Part shown: piece after piece, positions 23,859 through 36,100 of the stretch
Position numbering within the stretch: position 1 is the first letter of the stretch
Layout of the letters: every line of letters starts with the position of its first letter
Origin: Erigeron canadensis
Lineage: Eukaryota > Streptophyta > Magnoliopsida > Asterales > Asteraceae
Direction: 5' to 3'
DNA length: 64,000 nt
Assembly: GCF_010389155.1 (NCBI RefSeq)
Contig: NC_057763.1
Span: 42,080,645-42,144,644 of the forward strand
Position numbers and translations under genes: made by a program
Notes under the pieces: generated by a model
Told to the model about the DNA's origin: nothing
Seen by the model: only the letters and a program-made list of their open reading frames with translations
Database searches by the model: none

Positions 23859-26800
23859 ATGGCAGCATTAGCAAAGCTTCTCATAAAAAGAAGAAACTTA
23901 TTCATCTCCGGCCAGAATTTGAGCGGAGCAAAGTTCTATACGTCTCAACCATTGCCGGAATCTTCATTTGCTCAAAGACTAAGAGATCTGCCTAAAGATC
24001 TCCCTGGTACCAATATAAGAAAAGATGCATCTCAGGTCATTTTCTAGCTACATATATATCTTGTTACTATCATATATATTTTGTGTATTATACTGAATTA
24101 ATATCTATATATATACATATATGAATCTATGTATGTATAATTGTATATAAATTGAACCCGGACAACATAGTTATAAAGTAAAGCTGATTGGTTGGGTGTG
24201 TTTAATTAATTAATATATAATTGGACTATTGAAACACGTTCTTATTATTTTTTTTGTGTGTATACTGTAAGTCTGTAATTAATTTGAAGTTGGAACATTT
24301 GGTTTAATAAAAAAATTAACTTATAGTGTTATAGTTTTGTGATAATAGTAATTATTATTTGTATTAAATTTATTAACAACCTCTAAAAATCGGAGTACAT
24401 TTTTATTCACGATACGTCATTTATGCTAAAAAGTTGATATTAAAATAAGAGAATTGAATCCTACTTTTATTAAGTGATCCACTAGCTTAGCTACAGGCTA
24501 CTAGAGTGCATGTTTCTTTACGGTATAAAATATATGAACTAGAAAATCATGCAACCTAGTCATCAATTGATCGAATGGTTTATAAACGTTACCTTAATAA
24601 TTCTATATATATCCTTTAGTTCAATTCTTTTTCATATTAATACTAAGACTATCAAAGTAGTTAAATACGAATAATATCAGCACTTCTAAATTGACACCCT
24701 AACGAAGAAATGCATATCAATAACATCTCTTCATTTTATTTTATTTTTGTCAATTTATTTTATTCACATACATATATATCCACATATATCCATTAAGGAC
24801 CCCACGCCTTTTTTGCTTACCTTATCGATCACTTAACGAAACGCGTTCCAAACCAATAAGCCAAAGTGAAGAGAACGTGACCCTTGGCACCGGTCTAATT
24901 ACATCCGTTTTAATCTACAACTTATGTCCTGTATTCAAAGTGTTATTTAACTACCACCAAAATGAGTTAGTAGTTTAGGTGTCATGTTTTTTTTTTTAAC
25001 AGTATCTGAGTTCAGCAACATGCTTTTTTATATATTTAACTCTAATTCTAAAATGAAAACATATGATGAAAAAATCCATTTCTCTGTTCTTGGGTACATT
25101 TTACTAAAAAAAAGTATTTGAACTTAACACCTCTCATGTTATAGGTATGTTTAGATTTGAGTTTTTTTAGGTAAATATATATATATATATATTTTTATCA
25201 TGGGTGTTATCTAAAATTTAATTTAATTAATAAACATTTCCAAGACGTAACCATAATATTTTTCTTGCATTTATTTGTGTTTTGATAAATTAAAAGACGA
25301 TATCAACTTATTTTACTTCAAAACATTAAGATTCTGATTTAGTAGTTAATTTTGTATTAATTTCCAAGCAATCATTCATTTATAAATTGAAAATGTAGTT
25401 AAAAAGGTTACGAGTATTTTTTTTATTTATTTAAAAAAAACTATAATCCACTATTAAACGGGTATATTATTTGATATTATATTATTATACGACTCTTATT
25501 TCTAAATAGACACGGAATTAGGAAAACAAATTTAGCAAATGTGATCAAGGCTGCGGGTCCATAACTAGTGGCATGAAATTGAAAAGTAGCTGAATGTAGA
25601 TAAGGGCTATTTTTGTCAGTTTGACATCCCTGTCACTTCTATTTTTGTGTTTGAGAAAGAGAAAGGGACCTTCATTTGTATATATGGATATGGAGGCTCA
25701 GATTCTTGTATGTCCACTTGTAATAATTATATTATTAAATTAAACTAAACTAAATTAACTACGTAATACAGTAATTCACATTGCATTATTGATCGAATTA
25801 GATACTAACATAAGAGCAAATAATATTTCTTGTGAGTTTTGTGTGTTTAACTATTCCCCAAAAAAACTTCAAAAAAATATAGCAGAAGATAATTTCACTT
25901 CGTAACCAACAATCGGACAACACCACTTGATGTAAAAAATATTATAATTTCATCATACTTTATTAAGCATAGTTTGACTATGGTTAATGCATAGTGAAAT
26001 AGGGTACATATAACAATACCCGTTTTATAAACATCATATCAATCGTCATATATAAACAATTTGGGTTCCATAACTTGTTTCCAGAGGGTACATAGTAATT
26101 AAGAACCATGTACTGAATTCAAACTTCTTAATAGGAATGATAATATGATATGGTGTTAATTATCTAGTAAAGTTTGATTTTATAAACGTTTCTCACATGT
26201 TCCCCTTAGCAAAACCTTACACGGAGTCACGTTTTGCTACCCGTTGACAAATAACAACTAATATGTCCCAAAACCCGGCCAGTAATTTAATTGGTTGGAA
26301 ATTTGGAAAGTATCAAATCTAACCCTTCAAATATCAGATTATAGGAAAAACACCCCTTGTATATCTCAACAAAGTCACGGAGGGTTGCGGTGCTTATGTT
26401 GCAGTCAAGCAAGAAATGTTTCAACCAACATCTAGCATCAAAGACAGGTTTAGACTCTCTCACAACTTCTTACTACGTTATCTAAAAGGAGTAAAAAAAA
26501 ACTCACATTCTTTCCATAATTCGTGATTATAGACCCGCGCTTTCCATGATGAATGACGCTGAAGAGAAAGGGTTAATAACGCCCGGAAAGGTACTATATC
26601 AATGTCATGAACTTGAATTTTGAGATTAATAGAAGTAGTTAGTATTTAACTTGTATGCAATTAATGTACTAGACTGTGTTGATTGAGCCAACATCGGGGA
26701 ACATGGGGATCAGTATGGCATTCATGGCCGCTTTGAAAGGCTACAAGATGGTGTTGACAATGCCCTCATACACCAGCTTAGAAAGGCGGGTGACAATGCG

Positions 26801-28309
26801 AGCATTTGGAGCTGATTTGATCCTCACTGACCCGCTTAAAGGCATGGGAGGTACCGTGAAGAAAGCATATGATCTTTTGGAATCCACACCTGATGCTTTC
26901 ATGCTTCAACAATTTGCTAACCCTGCAAACACCAAGGTAAATGTACTTTTCAGTTGAAAATTACTATCAGTTATAAAAGAAAAAAAATGATTGATTATTT
27001 GTTTTTTGTTTTTTTACTGCAAACAAATCATTATTCTTGTAAAACATGAAATTTATGTTCTACAAATTCACATAAATAGGTGCATTTTGAGACCACGGGT
27101 CCGGAGATTTGGGATGACACGAATGGTAAAGTGGACATTTTCGTGATGGGGATTGGCAGTGGAGGCACTGTATCCGGTGTTGGACAATATCTTAAATCGA
27201 AAAATCCAGACGTTAAGGTACATAAACTAGTTTTTCAATCAAAAATCCCATTGGTAGCCATCACAAATAATGAAAATTGGACAATATATAGCTGGTTGTT
27301 CTTAGAATTCATCTAAATTGTTGTTGTTTTTTTCTTAAAAAGATTTATGGACTTGAGCCTGAGGAAAGCAATATACTAAATGGTGGCAAACCAGGTAATT
27401 AGCTTCATGTATCTGATCACTTTTTTTTTTTTTTTTTTATCTTCTCAAGATTATAAGTTACTCATATTCTCTGTGTACTCTTTATCACATATACTTATTG
27501 GGCCCGATTGTCATATCACAGGACCTCATCAAATAACAGGAAATGGGGTCGGATTCAAACCCGATATCTTGGACATGGACGTGATGGAGGAAGTCCTTAT
27601 GGTATCTAGTGAAGATGCCGTAAACATGGCCAGAGAATTGGCCTTGAAAGAAGGACTTATGGTATGTAGGAGACTCATTATTTATTACTGCTATAATAAT
27701 TTAGTCCAAAATAGCAAATGTAACTGTGACTTTTATCTACGTTGACACAAATACTAAAATATATCCATTTATCCAATAGTAGCTCTATATTTAAAGCTTT
27801 CTGTCACACTTACAGTGTGACATCAAATATAATCAGTAGTAAAAGCATCATATATTTGTCAGTTTTGAAGAGTACAATTGGGCGATTGGCTAAATGCCAT
27901 CATAATTTATTTATTTTTGATAATATATACGAATATATGTTTAACACAACTTCTTTTTCAATTATAATTATAGTTTTGTCATTTTGCAATTTTGTTTTGT
28001 GTTTTTTAGGTTGGAATATCATCAGGAGCAAATACTGTTGCAGCCTTAAGGCTTGCTCAAAGGCCAGAAAACAAAGGCAAACTTATTGTGGTACGTATAT
28101 ATTTTCTTCTTTTTTCTTGTGAAATATTATTATTGAAAAACTAAATTTTAAAGATCCAAATACTAATGAAATTCACTTAAGAAAATTATATTTACTTTTT
28201 TCTTTTTCAGACAATTCACGCAAGTTTCGGAGAGAGGTATTTGTCATCCGTCTTGTTTGAGAAATTGAGAAAAGAGGCTGAGGCAATGCAACCAGTTTCT
28301 GTTGATTAA
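23859..28309 (+). CDS. CAS1: L-3-cyanoalanine synthase, mitochondrial
   Basis: Nine exons: 23859-24035, 26338-26447, 26533-26590, 26673-26936, 27080-27217, 27343-27394, 27522-27661, 28010-28090, 28211-28309; 372 aa, phases consistent. This PLP enzyme of the beta-substituted alanine synthase family makes 3-cyanoalanine from cysteine and cyanide, releasing sulfide, and detoxifies cyanide from ethylene synthesis. Visible: an Arg/Ser-rich presequence (about 1-30); PTSSIKDR with PLP lysine K94; substrate loop TSGNMG (122-127); phosphate-binding GSGGTVSG (229-236); and the CAS-typical [18 protein letters not shown] and [15 protein letters not shown] blocks. The start is the first ATG; an in-frame extension upstream to a TTG is not a start. 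Intron 1 is 2.3 kb. Symbol by similarity (CYSC1/CAS). Confidence 0.95.
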
Positions 28310-29077
28310 TGGAATTTTTGAAGTACAATATATATTGAATATGTCATATTTAGTTCACATGTACTCACGAAATTATCAAACTTAATATATATAGTGTATA
28401 CTATGTTGTTATACATGAGTTTGATTGTGTTTAAATATATTTATTATTTAAAAAAAGATGGATCTAAGAAAACTAAGCTCAATAACACAATCTCGATTTT
28501 GATCGTCCTCAAATAGTTGAAAATGGATCAATTGAAAGAACATCGATAAAATGATACATAAGTGTTTATTGATAGAACATATAACTAAATCTACACAAAC
28601 ACCAACTTTGTTACATTGACTCACTCTCATTATTTTGCATAATGTAATTACCAAAATTTGAAAAAAAATAAGATTCACTGCTCATTAGGCATCATATAAA
28701 TGGTCATTCATATTTCATAGTTTCATATTGGATGAATTCGACAATGAAAGTCCAAATTCAAAATGTTTACTAGTTAATAATAATTAATCTAATCTGAAAC
28801 TTTAAAGACTACTTGACATTAATAATAAATCATTCTTTTTATCAAAAGAAAAAAAATATATATATATTAATGACCTTTAGCATCCAAAAAAATAGAAGAA
28901 ATTATCCCCAGTAACAAAAAAAAATTTCCAATTTAACCAAAAAAATCTTTCACAATTGATAATAACTAATAACCACATATTTATCAAGAAACAGAGAAAT
29001 GATATAGTTACAAACAAAAGTTTACTAGCAACATTTATAAACTCATGTGGAACAATAGAAAAAACAGAGTGAATTAA
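28310..29077. other. AT-rich spacer downstream of cyanoalanine synthase
   Basis: Presumed 3' UTR and intergenic DNA. No gene or structured repeat was recognised. Confidence 0.35.
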
Positions 29078-29292
29078 GAGAGTGTTTGGAATTGCGTTAT
29101 AAATTAATTATTGCGTTTGTAAAACGCAAATAATATGAAAAAGTGTTTGTATGAAAAAGTGATTATTCGTTATGAAAACGCAGTTTTGAAGAAGCATGTA
29201 CCTACATGCTTTTTCAAAACGCAGTTTTGAAAACGCATAATTTATTTTGAAAACGCATATTTTGTTTTGTAATCGCAATAACAAACACCCCC
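29078..29292. mobile_element. Tourist/PIF-Harbinger-type MITE with TAA target duplication
   Basis: A 215-bp element whose left end gagagtgtttggaattgcg pairs with the reverse complement of its right end gggggtgtttgttattgcg. It is flanked by TAA at 29075-29077 and 29293-29295, the 3-bp target duplication of PIF/Harbinger elements. The interior is a chain of cgcattttg/aaaacgca repeats on both strands with a central palindrome (aagcatgta-cc-tacatgctt). No transposase. Confidence 0.7.
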
Positions 29293-29744
29293 TAAGAAAT
29301 AGAAAATACACATGATTTTATTGGTGGTTATTGATGTCACATGTGCTTGTAAATTTATTTATAAATTCAAAAATAAGAAATCTATCGATGTCCATTCCTT
29401 TTTTCTTTTATTAAATATCAAACACGATAAGGTTTTTAGTTTTAGAATGATTTTTTATTATTTGAATCTCACTTCATACATTTAATATTTATAGTGATAG
29501 ATTGTTAATCTTTAAATAAAGGTAAATAATATGTTGTTAAAAAAACACCTTTCTTCCTCCAAACAAATTTAAATATGTCTTTCAATTGTGAAATTCTCCA
29601 TAACATAATGAATTCTTGTAATTTTTTCATTTGGTGTGGTTTTCTTGTAAAAAAACAATTTTTTTTCTATTTTATTTTATTTGATTATTACAGGGATAAT
29701 AAATATCTTAGTTTACTTTTATATTATATCTAGGTATGGTGTAT

Positions 29745-29980
29745 GAACATTGTTGGATTCAGTGGTTAATACTTTTGTCTTTGGAGACGGAGGTAAATTA
29801 TTCAATTTTTACCTCATGCAAAGGGCAGGGGCCTAGCCTCTCATTTAGATATAACTTGGAAGTAGAACCTACGTAGAGGCGAAGTTGTTTACATCTCAAA
29901 CTCCTCATACACCATACACCGTCAAGATATTGAACCAAAAACCTGTAGAAAAAGACATTGTGTATCACATATACATTTTA
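29745..29980 (+). repeat. Dispersed repeat copy B, tRNA-derived SINE-like
   Basis: The left part (ggattcagtggttaatac) resembles a tRNA A-box region. The right part (cctcatacaccatacaccgtcaagatattg) matches the copy at 59965-60140. Together with the copy near 22.6-22.8 kb this gives three diverged members in one window. Confidence 0.4.
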
Positions 29981-30369
29981 TTTTGTAGGAGCATGACAAT
30001 ATAAACATTATGTTTAATGATATCACAACTAATATTAATATTAACAATATCATTAAATGCAATAAATGAAAAAAATATTATTTTAAATTTAAACTTTCTC
30101 GTATTTATTTTATATTAGGTCTGACAATATAATTTGTCGTGTTAGTTTATCAGCATCTTTGAATGATTTAATATATACTTAAGATATTAATATTAATATA
30201 AATGTATTAAAATATAGGGTTTTTTCGTATGTTTATATACATATTACTTAAGTTAGCATTAGAGTTAGAAATTCAATAATTATTAAAGATAAATAAAATG
30301 ATAAAACAAAAAGTTATATATATGTATATATTGTACAAGGTATCTTACACAAATTTTTTAGTCATACAA

Positions 30370-30380
30370 GGTTCGAATCT
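30370..30380 (+). repeat. Pol III B-box-like word in a SINE-like context
   Basis: GGTTCGAATCT matches the tRNA/SINE B box exactly, within tcatacaaggttcgaatcttgctgagg. The upstream A box is weak and no cloverleaf can be folded, so this is a repeat head and not a tRNA gene. Confidence 0.35.
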
Positions 30381-31039
30381 TGCTGAGGGGCCAAAGGTTT
30401 ATCTCAGTTAATTGTTATGCTTTTAGCCTGTGTTCTTTAGTTTTTTTTATGAATGAAGAGGAAAGAAGAGAAGAGAGATGAATGGAAGAGAAATAGTAGA
30501 TTTTCTTTCTTTTTAAATCATCCCAAAATTAGGAAGAAAATATCTTTAACAAAATCTATTGAATTCTCCTTTCATATCTTTTCCTTTTTTTTCTCTTCTT
30601 CTTTTAAATAAAACTAAAGAACACAAAAAATTTTAATATCCTTCAAAATCCTTTCATTTCCCTTTTAGAAAAAACTCAAGAACATACCTTAGGTAGTTTA
30701 ACTGGAGGATTCCCCCCTACAAGGTATTGAAGGTGACAGGGCTCTTTAGCAAACCCGGTTAAGAACTCGTAACATATATTATCTGTTGCGAGCAAATTAC
30801 CCCCACCTTTCAAATTCTTTTTAAGAAAATCATCATTATGACTTTAAGTATAAAAAATTAATTATCACCTAAATCAAATATAAAAAAATTGATATAAAGT
30901 TAACACATAAATCAAACACTAGTAAATGTAAAAGTATATGATATAGAAAAAATTCATAAAGATAAATGGTTTATACATAATAAATGTTGTTTTATATGGT
31001 TACAAAAGTTTTTAAATGTTATATAAATTTTCAAAGTCT

Positions 31040-31190
31040 TTAAACATTAGCTCATTAGTTGAAAGGATATTTTTTTTATTCAGGAGGTCTTGGGTTCAAG
31101 TCTTGGAATGGATATAGAAAATCCCTTTATGAGGGTTTGACTTAATCAAGCCTAAGTTGACAGAGTTTACCATATTAATCGGTATTTGAA
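31040..31190 (+). repeat. tRNA-derived SINE head with A and B boxes
   Basis: TAGTTGAAAGG at 31056-31066 fits the pol III A-box consensus and GGTTCAAGTCT at 31093-31103 fits the B box, with spacing close to that of tRNA genes. No acceptor stem or anticodon arm is conserved. The body continues with tgagggtttgacttaatcaagcc. The 3' end is not clear. Confidence 0.5.
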
Positions 31191-31769
31191 ATAGACATTT
31201 ATACTTCGAGAGAGCTCTCTAACGCGTATCCGGTTAAGAAAATGTTGCTAAACCTCTCGCTGTCGAATCACGATACAAAATTTCAAACGAAATCCACCTT
31301 TTTAAAAATATAAAATTTCAAATAATGAGCAAGATTTTATTATTATATTATTATATTTTAGAAAACAACAAATACATCATTAAATTCAAACAATAACTAT
31401 AAAGATATGACACATTTAAATATATTTATTTATGGGCTTAGCTTGGATGTAATTAAGTGTATCATTTTTTGATGCATCTACTATAAAATTTAGGGGGTAT
31501 TTTTGTAACATATCAATCTATGTGATATATGTGTGACAACACCTAAGAATTTTGTAGTTAACTGCATATTTGGTTTTCCTTTAATTTATTTATTTATTAT
31601 TATTGTTAAAAAGGAAAGCTAACATATCTGTTGAAACAAATAGACATTTTTAAAATTTTTATGCTAATTAATCACATGGGAAATATAGTTAATTGGTTTG
31701 TAAAAAAAAATCTAGGGGCTACATGCTTATTGAAGTAAGTATTATTTTAAAAAAATATATATATTTTTT

Positions 31770-32636
31770 GGGGATAATTTCATATATGCCATTGATATGT
31801 CAAATAATATCATATTTGCCCAACTTAATTTTGAAATATCATATATGCCACTCTTATACGCTTAAATATCAAATATGCTATTCCTAATACACTCAAATAT
31901 CAAATATGCCATTGTTAAGTAAAAAAAAAAATTATATGTGCCCAAATACATTATTATTAAATGTTATATATGTCGTCATTACTTTAAATTTATCATTAAA
32001 TTTTAAATTCAAATTTATCTTATCTCTTTTAATTCATGAGTTTTCTTGCATCAAATGTCGTGGAGACGAATTAGTAAGCAAAAATATAAAAGCATCACAT
32101 ATGGTTGAGTCGCTTACAACCATGATCGCAACACTTACTATGTACCATGAATTGAAATGAATAATGGATTTAAAAAGATCAATCAATATAATCATGTCGG
32201 TAAAATTGAAATAAATTTACATGGTTCGAAAAAAAACCATGGATTGAACTATAAAAATAAGAGAAAACACGTGTGTAACTGTGAATTTTAAAATTTTAAT
32301 TAATAATATTTTTTTAAAAATTATGTTTTATTTTGACTAAATTAATTTAATGGGGGCATATCTGATATATTTCATTGACATATATGGTGTTTTTCAAATT
32401 TAATAATAAAATATATGATATTTAAAATTTTATGTGAGGATATTTAATTTTTTTTGTTTAACAACGGCACATTTGATAATTAGTAGATTAGAAATAACAT
32501 TTATGATATTTTGTTACTCAACAATGACATATTTGATATATTGATAAATTAAAAATAACATATATGATATTTCAAAATTTAATTGAACAAATATGATATT
32601 TTGTATCTTACTAATGGCATATATGAAATTTTCCTT
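31770..32636. mobile_element. Foldback MULE-type element with ~300-bp arms
   Basis: The left end ggggataatttcatatatgcc matches the reverse complement of the right end aaggaaaatttcatatatgcc, and similarity (repeated atatcatatatgcca, caaatatgccattgttaa words) runs for about 300 bp into each side. It is flanked by atatttttt (31761-31769) and atattttct (32637-32645), a 9-bp target duplication with one difference. The centre (about 32020-32250) is less repetitive and codes for nothing recognised. It sits 0.55 kb upstream of BRM, so it may affect that promoter. Confidence 0.65.
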
Positions 32637-33191
32637 ATATTTTCTATTTAACCTCATGATTTTACCCAAGACCCATATAGCCATAGTTCACATACAATCG
32701 GGTCAACCCATTTCCATGTGATTACAGAAAACAAAACATTACAAAAATCATATCAGGTACCAAAATTGATATAAGTTCTAGGGTTTGGGTTTGACTGATA
32801 ATATTACACAAATTTTGGTGTGTGAAACTGCAAATTACACACATCAAAACACACATACTTTACATGTGAATGAGAACCAGGGTACAAATCAGTGCTGTAA
32901 TCACATGATTCATCACGATCCATCTCAAATTACTTGACCCATTTGAAAAAAAAAAAAAAAAAGAAAGCAAATTTATTGAAATCCATAAATTTTGAATTTT
33001 TCTTTATATAGGAGTAAAAAAGATTGAATTTTGATTGGTGGGTATGAGAGAGAAAGTTGTTTTTGTTTGAAGGGATCGTTTGGAGGGATTATTTATTTAT
33101 TTACGGATTTAAAGTTTTAAAGTTTGGATTTTTATTTATGTATTTATAACAATTATAATATATAAATAAAAAAGATTGTAAATTTATTTGC

Positions 33192-36100
33192 ATGCAATCC
33201 GGTGGTGGGCATGGGCGGAATATGGTGGCCGGACCACCGTCTGCCACCGCATCGCCATCATCTTCGTCGTCAGCTGTTTCGACACCCCAATCGGGTTTTG
33301 ATCCAATGCAGCAGCAGCAGCAGCAAAGACAGGTTAGGACCTTTTTCCCCCTGTTATATATCTTTTATGTATACATATAAGGTTAGTAAATTTAGACTTT
33401 GTTTGATCTGGGTGTAGCTCAATTATTATATTTATGAAATTATTTGGCTGAATTTTTCATTTTCCGTGTGCTTGTTGTCATCAAGTTTTATGTCCAAGTT
33501 GTTTAAATATATAATTGAATCTTGCTATTAATTAAATTGGTCACAAAAGTTTGAATTTTTGGGGTGTGGAAGTCTATTAAGGACTTTTATATGGGGGGAT
33601 ATGTGTGTATAAAAGTGATTATAGCTGTCACAATAAAATACTCATTTTGCATTGTTTGGTCTGTCTAAGCTCGGGTTTTTAACAATGTGCTCCTTCTTCT
33701 TTTTTTGCTATAAGAACAATTGTCCTAGTTTTCTCATATGTTTTTGCAGTCGTTGCAGCAACAATTACTTCGAAACCCTGAAGGAAGAGAGGCGATGTTA
33801 GCTTATCAGTCTGGAAGTCTGCAAGGAGTCTTGGGAGGAAATGTTGCATCGAGTCCTAATTCTATCCAAATGCAAGGGCAAAATCGGAATCAGGGTTTTG
33901 ATCAACAGATGATGAACCCTGTTCATCAAGCCTACACCCAATATGCTTTCCAAAACCAACAAAAATCAGCTCTAGGAATGCAACAACACCAAATGAGAAT
34001 GGGATCAGCTGGCCCTTCTTCAAAGGATCCAAGCCACTCATTTCAGTCACAGAATTCAATGTCAAAGAAACAAGCGGATGACGGGCATGCAGGGGTTTCT
34101 GATCAAATTCAAAATCAGAGTCAAAATCAGAAACAGTATACTATGCCAACATCACTTGGCCAACTGGTGCAGGGTAATAGTAGTATGCGGCCCATGTCAG
34201 CCCCACAAGCTCCTCAAAATATGACAATGGCGGCTCAACTGCAAGCAATGCAGGCGTTGGCTTTAGAGCGTAACATAGATCTATCACTTCCACAAAACGC
34301 TAACTTGGTGGCACAGTTAATCCCGCTCATGCAGGCTAGAATGCAAAAGGCAAATGAAACCAACTTCACGAACGAGGGTTCACCAAGAGGGAATTCATCA
34401 AGTGATGTGTCAGGCCACTCGGGGTCCACCAAAACACGCCAGACCATGCCCCAGGGCCATCTTAGTTCAACATCGAACTCTTTACTAGTGAACAGTTCTA
34501 CTGCCAGTCAGGGTCAGCAGCTTCCTCCTAGGCAGCCTACTCCTGTCAGTAGTGGGGTGTCATCCATGCATCCTCCACAGTCATCCATGAACATGAACCA
34601 GGGTTCTGAGGCAATGCAAATGCAACATGCTAGGCAACAACTAAGTCGATCCTCCCCACAACCAGTGGTGTCGTCTAACAATACCGGATCGACAAAACCA
34701 AATTCAAACTTTACGAAACAGCAACTACATGTTCTCAAAGCACAAATACTAGCGTTTAGACGCATAAAGGTATGTAGTGTCATGATTTATATTCGAGTGA
34801 TTGACTTCTTGAATCATTGTTCTTGCTAAAACACTAGAAAAATATTAGCCTGCAAGAATTAACGTAACTGGACCCATTGTGGAAATGTAAAATGCACAAA
34901 AGTTGTAGTTTGCACCTTTGTCCATAATTGCTTGTAGTTGTGGAGGCAGTGACCTACATAGTATGCTGTCTTCACATGTGTATGCAAAAATATATATATA
35001 TATATATTTTATATATTTATTGCATACCTTTTATCACTGTGAGAAGGGCATTGTTCTTTGGAGATGATTGTACAGGCGGGGTTGAGTGATGATTAAAAAC
35101 GTTTTCTTGTCAAAATGGTTACTTTGCTACAGGCTGGGTTGGGTTGAAAAGCACTATGTTATTTATTGATAAAATTTTAATATGTCTGATTTAAATGATA
35201 AAGGATGGCATTTACTATTTTACATCACAAATGTCCAAAACGGATGTTTGGAAAGGCGATCACTCTGTTATTGTAATAAAGAAATTTGGTGCATAACCTT
35301 TTTGCCTTTCTATTGTGGACTTATTGATCTGGTTTGATGGCAGAAAGGAGACAAAACTCTACCAAATGAACTACTTCAAGCTATTGCTCCACCACCCTTA
35401 GAAACACAAACTCAACAGTCGGCTGCTGGAACTGTTAATGTGAAAAGTCAAAGTCAACCTGATGACCATGCTAAACAGTTAGAGTCCAATGACAAGAATC
35501 CCCAAGCTGCAACCTTTACGGGAGGAACGAATAATGTAAAGAGAGAAGATCATGAGGATATTACGGCAACAATCAATGCACAAAGTAAAACATCAATGCA
35601 GAAGGAAACTCCACCTGTTGTATCTGCTAAACAGGAACAAGAAGTTGAACACCGGGTTCAGAAAACTCCTGTGAGTGATGGTCCAATTGACAAAGGTAAA
35701 ACAGTAATGTCAGAACCTGTTATGCTTCCTGACAATGTTCAAGGTAAAAGACCTTTACAACCGGCAAATCCACCTCAACCAAAAGATTCTGGTCCCAAAA
35801 AGTACCATGGACCGTTGTTTGACTTTCCTTTCTTTACCCGCAAGCATGATGCTTTCGGGTCAAGCATGATGCTCAACAGCAATAACAATCTTACTCTTGC
35901 ATACGATCTCAAAGATCTTATTGCCGAAGATGGTACTGAAGTGATAAACAAAAAAAGAAATGAAAGTATTGAGAAGATAAATGGTTTACTGGCTGTTAAT
36001 TTGGAAAAAAGAAGAATAAAACCGGATCTTCTTATAAGATTACAAATTGAAGAAAAAAAATTAAAACTTCAAGATTTACAAAAGCGTATAAGGGAAGAAG

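Noticed and set aside
30361..30390. Possible tRNA gene
   Set aside because: Only a B-box-like word is present; no acceptor, D or anticodon arms can be folded.
34235..34783. Minus-strand open frames antisense to BRM exon 2
   Set aside because: They are shadows of the Gln/Ser-rich coding strand; no independent splice or promoter signal.
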